From Endocalyx cinctus (Eukaryota; Ascomycota; Sordariomycetes; Amphisphaeriales; Apiosporaceae): a stretch of DNA of 64,000 nucleotides. The translations under genes and the position numbers were made by a program. The stretch's first letter is position 1. The number at the start of each line of letters is the position of its first letter. The stretch spans positions 4,168,171 to 4,232,170 of the forward strand of contig BCKC01000002.1 of NCBI GenBank assembly GCA_001600455.1, written 5' to 3'. Positions 11,985-24,234 of this stretch are shown one piece after another. Under the pieces are notes generated by a model. It was not told the DNA's origin, did not search any database, and saw only the letters and a list, made by a program, of their open reading frames with translations.

Positions 11985-13672
11985 CTTCTATGCCTCAAAT
12001 TCTGCTCGTTTATCTCATTTGATGGTTGAGTTCTTGGGAGTACTACATTAGACGGAGTTGAAAGAAATGATTATGATATAGGAAAGACGTCAAAATTTAC
12101 CAGGCGACGCGAATCACGGCCGAGTATTAATAAGTAAATACAGACTATGAGAGCGAGAGAATCTCGATTGTCTTATGCAGGCGTAAAAGGTGTAGGGAAG
12201 TGGAGGATTGGGTTCGGAGCGTCGTTAGCGCGAGGCTTCATCAGATATTATTATCTCCAGCAGAGAATTTTGCTCTCTATAGAAATATAGATCAATGTCT
12301 TACAAGATGGATCCGACTGGATCTTTTCATTGGCGATGCCGGTATGTTCCATTGTAGAAGAAGAAAATCATGTATGAACCTTAACTCCCAATACCACAGC
12401 CTCCAATATTATATAATCATCTGTACCAAACTATACGTAGTTCTGACACGAACTCCGATCTACGCGCGGACGTCCATCTAGAAGCCTGATGGAACTACAG
12501 AATCAGATGCAGGCAGGGGTTTGTCATTTGTGAGCTGCAGTGAATTTATGCAGGAGAAAACGTGGCCAGGCTATAGATAATAGTAGTATATTAATTATGA
12601 AAATATACTACAAATATTATATACTTTTGTTGGCACAGAAGCTCGAGGCGATGTACGTATGTAGGCTCCCGAGACAATCCCCAGTATCTCGGTTTTGTTC
12701 TGTATCCCGTTTACTATCCTAGACGGTATATAGCAGCATGTCTTCATGAGATCTTAAAACACCCTTGCTCATGATGCAGATACCTTTCTTTAATCTTTAA
12801 TTTCTTAGATGATATTTGGGTTATATGTGATAAAGTACTCGTAAATGTCGAAATAAAATATACTTGAGCAAATTTTAACGAGAAGGGGAACCCGATACTG
12901 CATAAACAAGCAGATATGAATTTAATCCCCAGTTCGTCCTTATCCCCCGAACTCCATACATAAAAATAAGCAGATCCCATGTCCACTCGTCCGTCATTGG
13001 ACATTATTTTACCGGGGTTTGGGTGTGGGCTTGTCCTCAATTCGACGGCTGCACTCGAACGTCTTTCGAATACTACGCTGTTTATCCTTTTTTTTTTCTT
13101 GCTTGTTCTTATTATCATTGGTGCAAACCAGTTTTTTCTTTTCTTGTTCAATCAACACCCCTCTCATCCGACACCCACGATCCGCGGTTTAGAGAGATCT
13201 GTCAGTTGCGTCTACAATAGTGTAGTAATCCGAACAATACACGCGACTTTTTGTCTTGACCCCCGGCAGGCAGCATTCTTATCGAAATTTGGGTAAAGAA
13301 GGAGAAAAAGAAGAAAGCAAAATCCTTCGTTCACGTCGATCGCTTATCTACCCATCACCGTCACATTTTCGCTCGCTTTTATCTCCATTTCGGCGGCATC
13401 GATACGCGGTGGATTTCTTCAGGAAGGATCCTGTCGGTCGCTTATTCTTGATCTGCTGACACATTATTCCTCCTCACCTTTGAGTTATTTTCATGGCATT
13501 TAGCCCGCCATGATCTTCGACATCAATAATAATATAGATTTAGCACGTGGATAAGATTTCTTTTTCAACATCTTAGATGTTGCGTCGGTTGAAGCGAAAG
13601 CTATAATTAAAATTTGGAAAAAAAAAAAAATTAATTACTGCGGTCGCGCAGAGAATAACGGATTCATCAAAT
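11985..13672. other. Spacer between dehydratase and LaeA-like gene
   Basis: AT-rich, with poly-T at about 13085-13100 and poly-A at about 13618-13630 just before the next start. Frames on both strands around 12744-13296 overlap each other and have no recognisable domain. No gene is called. Confidence 0.5.
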
Positions 13673-15543
13673 ATGGTTAGCAGCAGCACTTTCACAAGCT
13701 CGTCTTATGACGAACAAAGCGACACAACTCAGGACATAATATCAGAGAATGCTCTCCCGGATCTCGATCACGATGTTTCCACCGAAGATTTCACTAGCGA
13801 TTACCTAAGTACGAGGACAACAAGTATTATGGGTTTGGAGCACCGCTTCGTAGATCCCGACGACGGTGGCGCTATTCCATTTGATGCGGCCTCTATCTAT
13901 TCTCCTAGTCACTTTCCCGCCGTTTCGATTTCATTCCAGGCCGACAGACAGACAGATGAAGGAGACATAGCGTGGGTTGATTTCTAGTCCATATTTCCGA
14001 ACTTACAGATGGCCTCAGCGCTCTATACTAAATACAATGCTAACGTCGAAGTAGTGACTCCACCCGATCTGTTACCGACCTCGATCTCGAATACGCGTGG
14101 GAAAATGGGCGTCGGTATTGTGGTTCATATTTCATGCCGAACGACGACGACGAACAAGTCAGGCTACAACTTACAAACCAGGTCTTCCTAAAGGTGTTCG
14201 AAGGGGAGCTCACCACCGTGCCTCTGGAATGTCCCACCAACATACTCGACATCGGCACCGGCGTAGGCGACTGGGCCATCGACATGGCGGAGGCGTACCC
14301 CGAGTGCGAGGTCACGGGGACGGATATATCCAACGTCTTCGAACGGCGGGTCCCGCAAAACGTGTTCTGGGAGGTGGATAACGCCGAGCTGGACTGGGAG
14401 CGGCCGACGGATTACTACGACCTGGTGCACCTCCGGTGCCTGTCGGGAGCCTTCATGGACTGGGAATTCATCTACAGGTCGGCCTACACGTGCTTGAAGC
14501 CGGGAGGGTGGATAGAAGTGATGGACTTCGACGACGACAAGGCGCTGACGACCCTGCTGAGCGTTTTCGACAGCGATTCCTTGCTGCGCCGGATGAGGAA
14601 GGACCTGATAGACGCGGGAATCTTAGCCGGACGACCGCTGGGCATAGGGCATCTCGAGCCGAGATTTCTCGTCAACGCCGGATATATCGACGTGCGGTTA
14701 ACCGAGCACAGCATCCCGATCAAGACGAAAGATGGATCGACGGGGAAGTTTTGGCTCCTGGGAATCCTCCACGGTGTAGAAGCGATGACCATGAGGCTGC
14801 TCACTAAGTATAAAGGCTGGACCGCCGACGAGGTCCGCCTAGGCTGCGAACAGCTCGGGACGGAATTAATGGCCATGGCTCTCAACTCGAGGTCGGCTAA
14901 GAGCTTCGTCGTCAAGGCTCGAGTCTTGGTAGGGAGGAAGCCCGGCCACTGCGCTAGGTGGTCGACGGCGCCTATTAGCGAGTCCGGTGAAGTCATGAAA
15001 AGGCCGCCCGACGACATGGTACCGGATATCGACACGGTTCCCGAAGTAGACATGCAGAGCGCGTACGACCCTTACGGGCGCGGCGAGATGGAAAGCGACG
15101 CGGACATGGGATCGTTCAGCTATACTTACGGGAGCGAAATCAAAACGGGATGCTCGAGCAAGGCGTCCAATCTCAAACGCAGAGGAGGAGCGCGCAGCAC
15201 CTCTTGCAGCTTAGCGTCGAAGAAGAGAGAATCTAGGCATCAGTATTCTACACCGATAACAACGGAAACGACGCCGGACTATCCCGACGGAATATACGAG
15301 CACGAACAGACGACGAGCGGCGACGGGAACACAGAACCGTCCGAGGTGGATAAGGTCGAAGTCCAGAGTGCCACCGAGACGGAGCACATAGAACACATAG
15401 AAGAAGATTCCGTCGCAGATATGGTAGCCGAAGTAACACCGGTGAAAGGAAAAGCTCGACACGGCCGATCCACGAGCCAGTATTGCCTCGACGATTCGGG
15501 CGGGCTCGTACCTGAAAAAAGGGAGAGGACGATGACATTATAA
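13673..15543 (+). CDS. LaeA-like SAM-dependent methyltransferase with long C-terminal extension
   Basis: Exons 13673-13971 and 14052-15543 join in phase to 596 aa (donor GTGGGT, branch GCTAAC, acceptor GAAG). The first ~110 residues are Ser/Asp/Thr-rich. Then comes the LaeA-family landmark YAWENGRRY and PNDDDEQ, followed by the class I SAM motif ILDIGTGVGDW at about 164-174, an acidic GTDIS, and WIEVMDFD. Family knowledge: LaeA and relatives act in the nucleus with velvet proteins on secondary metabolism and development, but most paralogues are uncharacterised. The core ends near residue 400. The remaining ~195 residues are low-complexity, rich in Asp/Glu/Ser/Thr and Arg, with no domain I recognise. 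The second exon is clearly more GC-rich than the flanking DNA. No biosynthetic cluster is adjacent. I call it LaeA-like, not LaeA. Confidence 0.85.
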
Positions 15544-16202
15544 ACCGTTTTAATTTGTTTGACAATAATAGGATGAAAGGAACGGCATAACAGGACGTCG
15601 AGTAATACGGGCGTTACATTGCATAATATCCTAATATAAGATTGAGTATCTTGGATATCGGCGCAGACTCTAGTACTGGGTTTTGTAATTTTTTACATTT
15701 TAACATATACCAGGTTTGGGATCTTTATATGGCAGAGGGAAAGGGATATTATTTGCCTCATTTATATCTTCGTAATTTTTTAGAGTATATATTTATATAC
15801 ACTTAAGTATTCTCAAGTTGAATTTGAATTGCATACTCTAATATAATTTTATAATGTCAATAATTCATAGTATTAGATCGCAACCGTCATAGTCTGGCAG
15901 TCTGGTGTATAGAAGAGGCCTCTCGCATTACATGCATATACTGTATATATGTATAGCGATCATAATAATATAACATAAATTATTTAATAATAATAAGTTT
16001 ATTTTACTTACTGTAGGGTACCTCCTCGTCAGCCGCATCATATGTCATTGGGTTTAGTCGTCTTCCTGAAGTATAGATACTCACCTAGACACCAAGACAC
16101 CAAAATTGCGAACAATACTTTCGACCTTAGTTATTCTAGCTTCTGAGCTTTGTTAAATTATATACGTCTCTCGAATTCCAACATGTTCATATAAGTTACT
16201 AA
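15544..16202. other. AT-rich spacer
   Basis: It holds the 3' flank of the methyltransferase gene and the promoter of the Vps18 gene. It is strongly AT-rich with ATAATA-type runs around 15960-16005. No gene or structured RNA was recognised. Confidence 0.5.
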
Positions 16203-19200
16203 ATGGCGGTCGATGCATCTAACGGCTTCGCCGCCACAAACGGCATGCACGACTTGGCCGAAGAGAGTTTACCTATCTTCGACGTTGAGCGTGTACAACT
16301 GCAATTTTCTGTCGCCGCCGATTTCGTCGCAGCTCAGGTTGCCAACAATGTATTAATCCTAGCCCTCTCCAACGGCCGCATACTGCGCATAGATCTCAAT
16401 AGGCCGGAGGATATCGATGGTACGCCATAGCAAGCTTCGCTGACGATGGGAGAATGATGAACTAACGAGGGTTGACCTTCCTGATCACTAGATATTGACC
16501 TTCCCAAACGAGTCTCCGAAGTGGGAGTGATTCGTCGTATGTTCCTCGATCCGACAGCTTCCCACCTCCTGATCTGCACATCTCTCGGCGAGAATTACTA
16601 CCTACATACACAATCTCGTCAACCGAGACCCCTCAGTCGCTTGCGAGGCGTCTCTATCGAATCCGTAGCCTGGAATCCCTCGTCCCCGACTTCGAGCACG
16701 CGCGAGATTCTCATCGGCGCCTCCGATGGCAACATTTACGAAACCTTCATCGAAACGTCCACCGAATTTTATCGGAAGGAAGAAAAATACTTGAAAGCTT
16801 TACAGAGATTATCCGATGGTCCGATTACCGGGTTATGGGTCGATAATATGGGGAGCAGGGGTGATCTCAGGAGAGTTATTATCAGCACGCAGGCCAGATT
16901 ATATCACCTCGTTGGGCGCGTTGGGCGACTGAGCCATGAAGGAAGTGGCTCCATATATACCAAATTGTTCGATGGAGAGCAACCCGTCGTTCACGAACTC
17001 ACCCGAGGCCCGGCGGCTGCTGCTTCCAGCCTTGCCGTGTCGCCAGATACCGCGGATCCTAATAACTTTGAAGATGTGCTCCCGGATCGAGCTTATGCCT
17101 GGCTCTCTTCAAATGGCGTGTATCATGGGAAGCTCCTAACCTCACCACCGACCAACGAGCTCGGAAACAAAGTCTTTGCTGAATCGAAGCTCCTCCCAAG
17201 GCCCCAGATTGTGTCGTCGGAGGTTTCTGGTCGAAGAAGAGGGGCTTCTGATTCGATTGACGCGATGGTGTTGACTCAGTGGCACATAGTCTGCTTAGCG
17301 GGAAGCCGTGTCATAGCAGCGAACTGGTTGACGGGTTCTGTCGTTTATGACCAGGAGATTCTAGGCCCGGGACAGAGGGCACTTGGCATATATGTGGACC
17401 AACAAAAGAATACCTTCTGGCTCTTTACCCCCCAAGAGATCTTTGAGATTGTTGTTAGAGATGAAGATCGAGATATATGGCGCATCATGTTGCAGAGGCA
17501 ACAATTTGACAGCGCAATGCAGTATGCCCGCACCCAGGATCAGAAAGACGCCGTTGCTACCTCATCGGGTGACTACCTGGTCGAAAAGGGGTTATATGTC
17601 GAGGCTGCAGACATCTACGGCAAGAGCAGCAAGCCGTTTGAAGAAGTTGCTTTGACATTCATCGACAACAACCAGAATGATGCTTTGAGAAAATACCTCC
17701 TCACGAAACTCCGAATTTACAAGAAATCTTCAATTATGCAGAGGATGATGATAGCAACTTGGCTCGTGGAAGTATTCATGGCGAAGCTAAACGCGGTAGA
17801 GGATACTATTACTATGGAAGCTGAGATGACCGAGAACGGAAACAAGGTTCGATCACGAGAACAACTTGATGTGGTTCGAAATGAGTTTCAAGATTTTGTT
17901 AGTTCTCACAAGTCTGACTTAGATCGGAAGACGACATACGACGTTATTAGCAGTCATGCTCGTGAAGACGAACTTCTTTTCTTTGCAAATGCGGTCAACG
18001 ACTATAATTATGTGCTCTCGTATTGGGTACAAAGAGAAAGGTGGACGGAGACCCTCAATGTGCTCAAGAAGCAGACAGACCCGGAGGTCTTTTATCGATA
18101 TAGCAGCGTATTAATGACGCATGTCGGCCAAGAATTCGTCGAGATTTTGATGAGACATGCAAACCTAGAGCCGCGGAAAATAATTCCGGCTCTCTTGGAC
18201 TATAACCGAAACTATTCAGGAACGCTCATTCAAAACCAGGCCATACGATATCTCCTGTTCGTGGTCAATAAACTTCACTCGACCGATGCTGCCGTGCACA
18301 ATACACTGGTTTCTATCTACGCTTCTCATGAATCTAAAGATGAAGCCGGTTTACTAGACTACCTGAAATCTCAAGATGACGAGCCTCACTTCGATCCTGA
18401 TTTTGCTCTTCGCTTATGTATACAGCACAAACGCACGCTGTCTTGCGTGCATATTTACACAAACATGGGACAGTACGTCCAAGCTGTTGACCTTGCCCTA
18501 TCTCACAACGAGATCGAATATGCATCCATCATCGCAGACCGACCAATATCCAACCCGACACTGCGGAAGAAGCTCTGGCTCGCCGTAGCCCGTAAGGTAA
18601 TATCGCAGTCGAACGGCATCAAAACAGCTATCGAGTTCCTCAAACGATGCGATTTGCTCAAGATTGAGGATTTGATTCCGTTCTTCCCAGACTTTGTGGT
18701 CATCGATGACTTCAAGGATGAGATATGCAACGCGCTCGAGGAGTACTCGCGTAATATTGATGGTTTGCGCAAGGAAATGGATGAGAGCTCACAGACGGCA
18801 GCCAATATCAAGATGGATATTGCAGGTCTCGACCACCGTTACGCCATCGTTGAGCCCGGTGAGAAGTGTTACGACTGCGGCCTACCGCTGCTAAGCAGAC
18901 AATTTTTCGTATTCCCATGCCAGCACGCGTTTCACTCAGACTGTCTCGGTAGGAAGGTTCTCGAGCAAGCTGGCGTGAGCAAGAGCCGACGAATTAAAGA
19001 ATGCCAGGTCCAAATCAGCAAGGGTTTGGTCAGCGGCCCTCAAAAGGATGCCATGGTTGCGGAGCTAGATGCTCTAGTCGCTTCCGCTTGGTAAGTAACA
19101 CTTATATTTCTTTCACCTCTCCATCGAGATATCTTGATGTGCGATTGTGTCATCATAGCTGACTAGAGATTTCCTTGTCCAACAGTATCCTATGTAGCGA

Positions 19201-19270
19201 GTATGCCATAAAGAGGGTAGACGAGCCTTTTATCGGACCGAACGACGACAAGGACCAATGGGCTCTATAA
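16203..19270 (+). CDS. VPS18: Vps18/Pep3, HOPS and CORVET tethering-complex subunit
   Basis: Three exons (16203-16419, 16492-19090, 19186-19270) join in phase to 966 aa, the usual family length. The N-terminal half is the Pep3/Vps18 beta-propeller, with the family-like DLPKRVSEVGVIRRMFLDPT and the SLGENYYLH strand. Next is an alpha-solenoid with the clathrin-heavy-chain-repeat region (about 600-780). It ends in a RING-like domain: CYDC at about 865, CQHAFHSDC, a long linker, then CILC, which is completed only by the third exon. Known role: core subunit of HOPS and CORVET, tethering vacuoles and late endosomes for fusion through Rab GTPases. Intron 2 interrupts the RING between its two Cys pairs, so reading through it would stop the protein soon after the linker. 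Nothing is missing. Confidence 0.96.
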
Positions 19271-20360
19271 GTTTTACGAGTTGTAATTAAGTATGGAGAT
19301 AGGTTGGGGTTAGACAAGACTTCTTGTTCAATTTTAAATTATTTCTCTGGGGAGGACTATTGTCGAAAGATTAAACCAGGTACATTTTAATTTGTATAGT
19401 AAACTACAGTCGCGTTTCTTTTCATCTGTCTCGGAGATGAGGATAAAGCCGAAACGATACATCTTGTGCGCTCCTTTATACGAGCAGGGTGGCTGGAAAT
19501 ATTTGATACCATGGGGACAAGAGACGATAAGAGAAGAATTACTGCAGCAATGTATATATGTGTATGTGGGTGGGTGCACGAGCATCTTGGGTTTGAGGCA
19601 CTTTTGTTTTTGCTGTTCTACCGTCTATACCAGATATCATCATTAGTAGTTCATACTACCGTCAGCTGATTCTTAGGTCGTACGTGAATCCATAAGACTC
19701 ATTCGCTTTTTTTAACATCGAGATTGTCGAGGGTGGCGAGCGTCTTTAGTCGCCGAACACAGAAGTACGACTAATCTTGAGGAGTCTAACACATGGCCGT
19801 CGATTCACGCTGTAACCCTATTGCAATCTCCTTCTTTTGTAACGCCTTGAACGACATCATAATGACGAGGTGTCAAGTTGAGTTATATGTACCTTACATA
19901 TCGAGTCTGGGGTATGTAAACCTGAAAGGGGGAGGTGCAACGAGATAATATGAGATGGTATAACGGGATGTCTCTCTTTCCAAATAGTCTTGATCTTGCG
20001 AAACGGTATCTTTAGGTGAGGCGAACAGAGGCAACTCTTTCATGAAAGGGGAAATGAGTGACTGAAGGATCTGATGCCTGCGAGGTCTAATTGCGATGTC
20101 TCTTATGTAGCTTGGGTAGCAGATTTCCTTTGGTTTTTTTTTTTCTGGTATATAGTCCCACTCCTCTTTCGGCCGATGCTCGATTTTCGTGTTTATGGTG
20201 TGTGTCAGATGAAACCGCGTATTTATCATCAAGTTCTCTGTTTTTGCTTTTTACAAGGATCAATGGTGTTTTATTCTCATACGTTGGATATGTATATACA
20301 TACTTGAGAAAGACACAGAGGCAGGAAGATAACGAACGAGAAGAAGAACAAGAGCAAGCC
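19271..20360. other. Spacer between VPS18 and DUF5672 gene
   Basis: It carries the 3' flank of VPS18 and the promoter and leader of the next plus-strand gene. Overlapping frames of up to about 190 codons at 20087-20656 (minus) read across the DUF5672 start and intron and look like antisense shadows. Poly-T at about 20136-20145. Nothing else was recognised. Confidence 0.5.
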
Positions 20361-21736
20361 ATGCACGGTCCTTTCCCCTCTACTTCTTCGTCGTCTTCTT
20401 TATCCTCTTCAGCATCATCATCATCATCGTCTTCGAAGGGGTCGATCACTCGCGCGACATTGATTAAAGCCGTGGTCCTACTCGTGGGAATATGGCTCCT
20501 AGCCGATATTTTGCGCTTTCGCGTTGTAAGTGCTACTCCCCGCTGAAAATTATGCGGATTTACTTCTAGACGAGCCAGCCCCCCTGTTACCCATTTACCC
20601 TTTTCAAGACTTTCCCGATAGACCGTGTAATAGCTATGTTGTGCTGTGGAAAACAAACAGAAGGCTGCTAAGGGATTTTCTTCTAGTAATCACTCACAGT
20701 CAATTAATAAAAACTAACTGAAACCATATGGAAGTAGATCGAGAACATTGACACATCTAGGATAACAACATCTTCGTCGCCGTTGTCAATAGTTCAGACC
20801 GAGATCAAAAATGAGGACAGCAAAACGATCACAGATACAGAGACAGGGTTATATGGGATACCGGCCGCATCGACGGGAACGTCATCGACCAAACATGAAT
20901 CCCAACAACAAAATACGTCCTTAATAATAAACAACAAAAATAACGCCACCGTAACAACGGAGGCGACCTCTCTGGAGTATACCGGCTCCGCAGCTGTCAT
21001 CATCGAGACCAGGCCACTAGAAAACCTAATACCAGTAATATTACACTTCCACTCGGTCCTCGGACCCTCGTGGCCCGTGATCCTATACACGACACCGACG
21101 ACATCCCAAACCCTGCGCCAATCCGCGGCCTTCTCCCGCGTTCTAGACTCGCCGGAGCAGCCGATCTCGATACGGTACCTACCCGCCAACGTCTCGTTCG
21201 GGGACCACCGCTCCGTGTCCCTATTCCTGACCGAGCCCTGGTTATGGGAAGACTTGTCACCCTACGTCAAGATCCTGCTCTTCCAAGCCGACAGCATCCT
21301 CTGCTCGGGCGCGCCCCGCGCGATCGAGTCGTTCCTGGGCTACGACCTGATCGGGGCGCCGATCGCGCCGGCGTACGGGCTGGGGTTCAACGGCGGGTTA
21401 TCGATCCGGAACCGCGAGCTCGTCCTCGAGGTTTTGAGCAGGTGGGACTTCGCGGCCGATAGCGCGGCCGCGGACGCGCCGCCGTCCTCGCGGTTCGAGG
21501 ATCAGTGGCTGTACGCGCGCCTGGCCTCGCTGGCGGGGGCGGGCGAAGAACGAGAACGAAAGGTGAACTTGCCCTCGGCGGAGGCGGCTAGGAGGTTCGC
21601 GGCCGAGACCGTTTGGGAGGCGGGGGATCGGCCGTTGGGGTTTCATCAGCCGCTTAGGTGGCAGAGGGATCGTTGGAAGGAGGTCATGGCTTATTGCCCC
21701 GAGGTCGGCATGATTGCTGGTTCTACGTTTTTTTGA
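20361..21736 (+). CDS. DUF5672-type glycosyltransferase-like type II membrane protein
   Basis: Exons 20361-20525 and 20738-21736 give 387 aa; the 212-nt intron has branch ACTAACTG and acceptor GAAGTAG, the only acceptor I found that keeps the frame. The N-terminus is a short Ser-rich tail (a run of about 25 residues), then one membrane anchor around residues 36-50. A Thr/Asn-rich stem follows. From about 135 the globular domain carries ETRPLENLIPVILHF, WPVILYTT, the KILLFQADSILC strand and YDLIGAPIAP..GFNGGLSIRN, a pattern I associate with fungal DUF5672 proteins. The FQAD in that strand may be a DxD-like metal site (inference). The topology suggests a Golgi lumenal transferase; donor and acceptor are unknown. 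The domain portion is GC-rich, the stem AT-rich. It ends IAGSTFF. Confidence 0.8.
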
Positions 21737-23742
21737 TAGGCTTTTTTTTTTTAATTATTATGGAACATGCCTGCGCGAGGAAATACTGCCTCAGGTAGGC
21801 TGAATAACTTCTACTGCGATATCTTACCTGGCAGCCTGGCTGCCCGAGGAGCGACGCACTCCAAGAAGAGCAAAGAGATTATGGTTGTATTACTAATGTG
21901 TGATTACATTTAAGCTTCTGACAGAGGGCAGGATATGTATTCAAGAACAAACCAAAGAACGGGTTTGGTTGGGTTACGTCGTTGACCTGTCCCGACTTGA
22001 TTTGTCAGATCAGAAAGGCTCCAGGTACCGTAATATGCGATCAGGACTTTGGTGCGGGTGAGATTTTAAGAAGAAATCAGGATTGGGGCACGGAGGAAAT
22101 GTGACATCATATTCGCGGATAATACTCTACGATGCGGAAGCCGATTATTGTGACGTAGGAACATCCGATTTATATTATATTAAAAACAATACTGGATAAA
22201 GTACTCACTCCGTCGAGGTAATCTATGCATTGGCCTCTTATCCGCTTCCCAAGTTGTGTAAGTATTTTTTTTTTTTTTAAACACCAATGCCACGACAAGT
22301 TGCTGTTGGGGTAGGATTCCCAAAGCTGAGCAAGTGGCTTTGCGTCTCATAAAGGTTCTTTTTTAGGTACCACGCGAGGCTTACCCATCCCCACGATCTT
22401 CGTTCGTATACCCCCAAAGCTATTTATTGCCAGGCATGGCGTTATACTAACGGATCACGTATACTTAGCAGCACGTGGTTTTGTCTCTCCGGCTTATGTG
22501 TAGAAAACGATAAGAATAGAAATTTTTAAGTCGGCAATAGTTGTCACCATTTTTCTTTTTTATTCATGCATTGTCGATCCTCTAGTATGAATGGTGGTAC
22601 GTTTTAAGGCAGATCTGGTAATCAACGGAAGAGAGAAGAGGTTCTTTTTTTTTATTCCTCGCATGGATGGGCCTGGCCTGCTGCCTCGTCGTTGAACTTG
22701 ACCCAAAACTTAGGGTCTAGGTCTTTTATACTAGGTGGAGTCGAACCGGATACTTCCCGCCGTCAGAACTTGCGGGTAGACCAGATTTGAAAGGACGACG
22801 TTTATGCGTGGTTGATATATTTATATACATAGACGCAATAGAGTGAGACCCGAACCCACCCACCCGCATCCGCATATACTAAGGTGTACGTATATTTACT
22901 ATGCGCGTATGTATATGTCGTTGGTCGTCAAGTTTCCGAAATAGAGCTGTTGCTGTAAAATGTTTGGGAGCTTCTTTCGAAGGATGACGACAAAAGGGTG
23001 CAAAAATAGAAACACGACCCTTTCAAAAAATCCCTGGTAAGAATCATTCATACTCACTCGGAGTTTGGGGCTAACGCGGGAAAACAGGGCATTGACGGTG
23101 TCAAAAAAAAAGATTGCATAAAAAGAGCGAGGTACGTATACGCTAGGTATACATAGCATGTAGCCCTGCTTCTCCGAGGCTTGACGAAAATCCGGAGAGA
23201 GCTTTTTGTACCTTTCTGCTTTCGTAGGGAGGTGTATGAAGATATCTTGGCCGGTGCTTTATTTTCTTTCTTTTTCTTTTCGTTGGTTGGGGGCTAGTGA
23301 CGAATTATTCTTACCGTTTACGTTGGAAATACGAGCTTATGAGCTTATCTTCGTAAGCTACACGAAACGAGAAAGGGAGAGACAATGCTTCAGATTATTT
23401 TAACGACTTTAAAATATATGCTATCAATACCAATAACCATAACAATAACAGTCTTCGTAACTAATTTGCTTTCATCCAATGTGTCCTCGAGTCGAGTCAT
23501 GTAAGCTGGTAAGCTAGGGGAATATACTAGTGTACACGTTGATATGAAGACCTCACTGCGGCAGATTCCATTTACCGTAAGACAAGCAAGCATGCAGCTT
23601 ATCTAACTGCAAAGCTCCTTGCAGGGCAGCAGGGCAGGGTTACTTTTTAAGAGAAAAAAGTCACTTCGATGGTGCTGAAGCCATGTTTCAGAATGGTAGC
23701 GTTCATCCCAGACAGCATATACGACACGTTATTGGCCTGTTT

Positions 23743-23812
23743 TATATCCGGCATGAATGATAACGACGCATCTTAAGACCTATAGCGCGTGCGTTCGAAT
23801 TCCACTTCGTCA
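23743..23812 (+). pseudogene. Degenerate tRNA-Leu(UAA)-like relic
   Basis: The segment matches the order of a tRNA-Leu from the D-arm on. It reads GAATGATAACGACGC, which aligns with a Leu-type D-arm and stem if three G-to-A changes and one deletion are allowed. It continues with a CTTAAGA anticodon loop (TAA), a short variable region, GTGCGTTCGAATTCCAC as T-arm, and TTCGTCA as acceptor 3' half. The anticodon stem no longer pairs, the T-stem has a mismatch, and I find no 5' acceptor half complementary to TTCGTCA. It is therefore at best a dead copy. The comparison is from memory of tRNA consensus; no scan was run. Confidence 0.35.
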
Positions 23813-24039
23813 TCCTGTATAAGTATTCGAACGTACCGAAGTATACCAAGTCAGGATTAGCGTATTTACTCAGATCGCCGCTTTTACTCAGGCAGTTCAG
23901 GGTCGACTTTAGAGCTGTATTTTATGTGTATGCTACGCAAAGAATGATAGTTTTGAAAATGGGTTATGGTAAAATGGTTAAAATCAAGCCTTGGATGTTA
24001 ACTCATCAGCCTCGTCGAGTAGTCTCTCCCACTAGACAT

Positions 24040-24234
24040 TTTATCTCACGCCGTGACCTCTCGAATTTTTGCAATACGCGGGTGGGCACGAAAGCGCCAG
24101 AAGCTCTCACCGAGCCCGACGTATCGCTATCGTACCCATCAGAAATATGGAGTCTCGATACTGCTATACGGGATATCCTGGACAGGAAATTTATCTTCAG
24201 CGAGTTCGAAGAGGAATCCGGGGTAGTAGCTTAG
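24040..24234 (+). pseudogene. Protein-kinase-like C-lobe fragment (gene relic)
   Basis: One short frame reads GTKAPEALTEPDVSLSYPSE, then IWSLDTAIRDILD and KFIFSEFEEE before a stop. This has the order of a eukaryotic kinase subdomain VIII-IX: an APE motif, then a helix with the pattern (D/E)-IWSL-x3-I. It most resembles the SRPK-like kinases that are abundant in filamentous fungi. The invariant Asp of subdomain IX is Glu here, and Gly after WSL is Asp. No VAIK, HRD or DFG segment is visible upstream, and the downstream sequence is not kinase-like in any frame. I interpret it as a truncated pseudogene in decaying DNA. Confidence 0.4.

Noticed and set aside
12744..13296. Overlapping frames on both strands between the dehydratase and LaeA-like genes
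   Set aside because: The two strands read each other's shadows, with poly-Lys and poly-Phe from homopolymers and no domain.
10339..21736. Secondary-metabolite cluster around the LaeA-like gene and dehydratase
   Set aside because: The neighbours are Vps18 and a DUF5672 protein. No synthase, P450, transporter or pathway regulator is present.
22725..22800. Possible minus-strand tRNA: B-box-like GGTTCGACTCC and a CCCGC/GCGGG stem
   Set aside because: The stem has an 11-nt loop, the T-arm does not pair and the acceptor halves are out of register. Too weak to call even as a relic.
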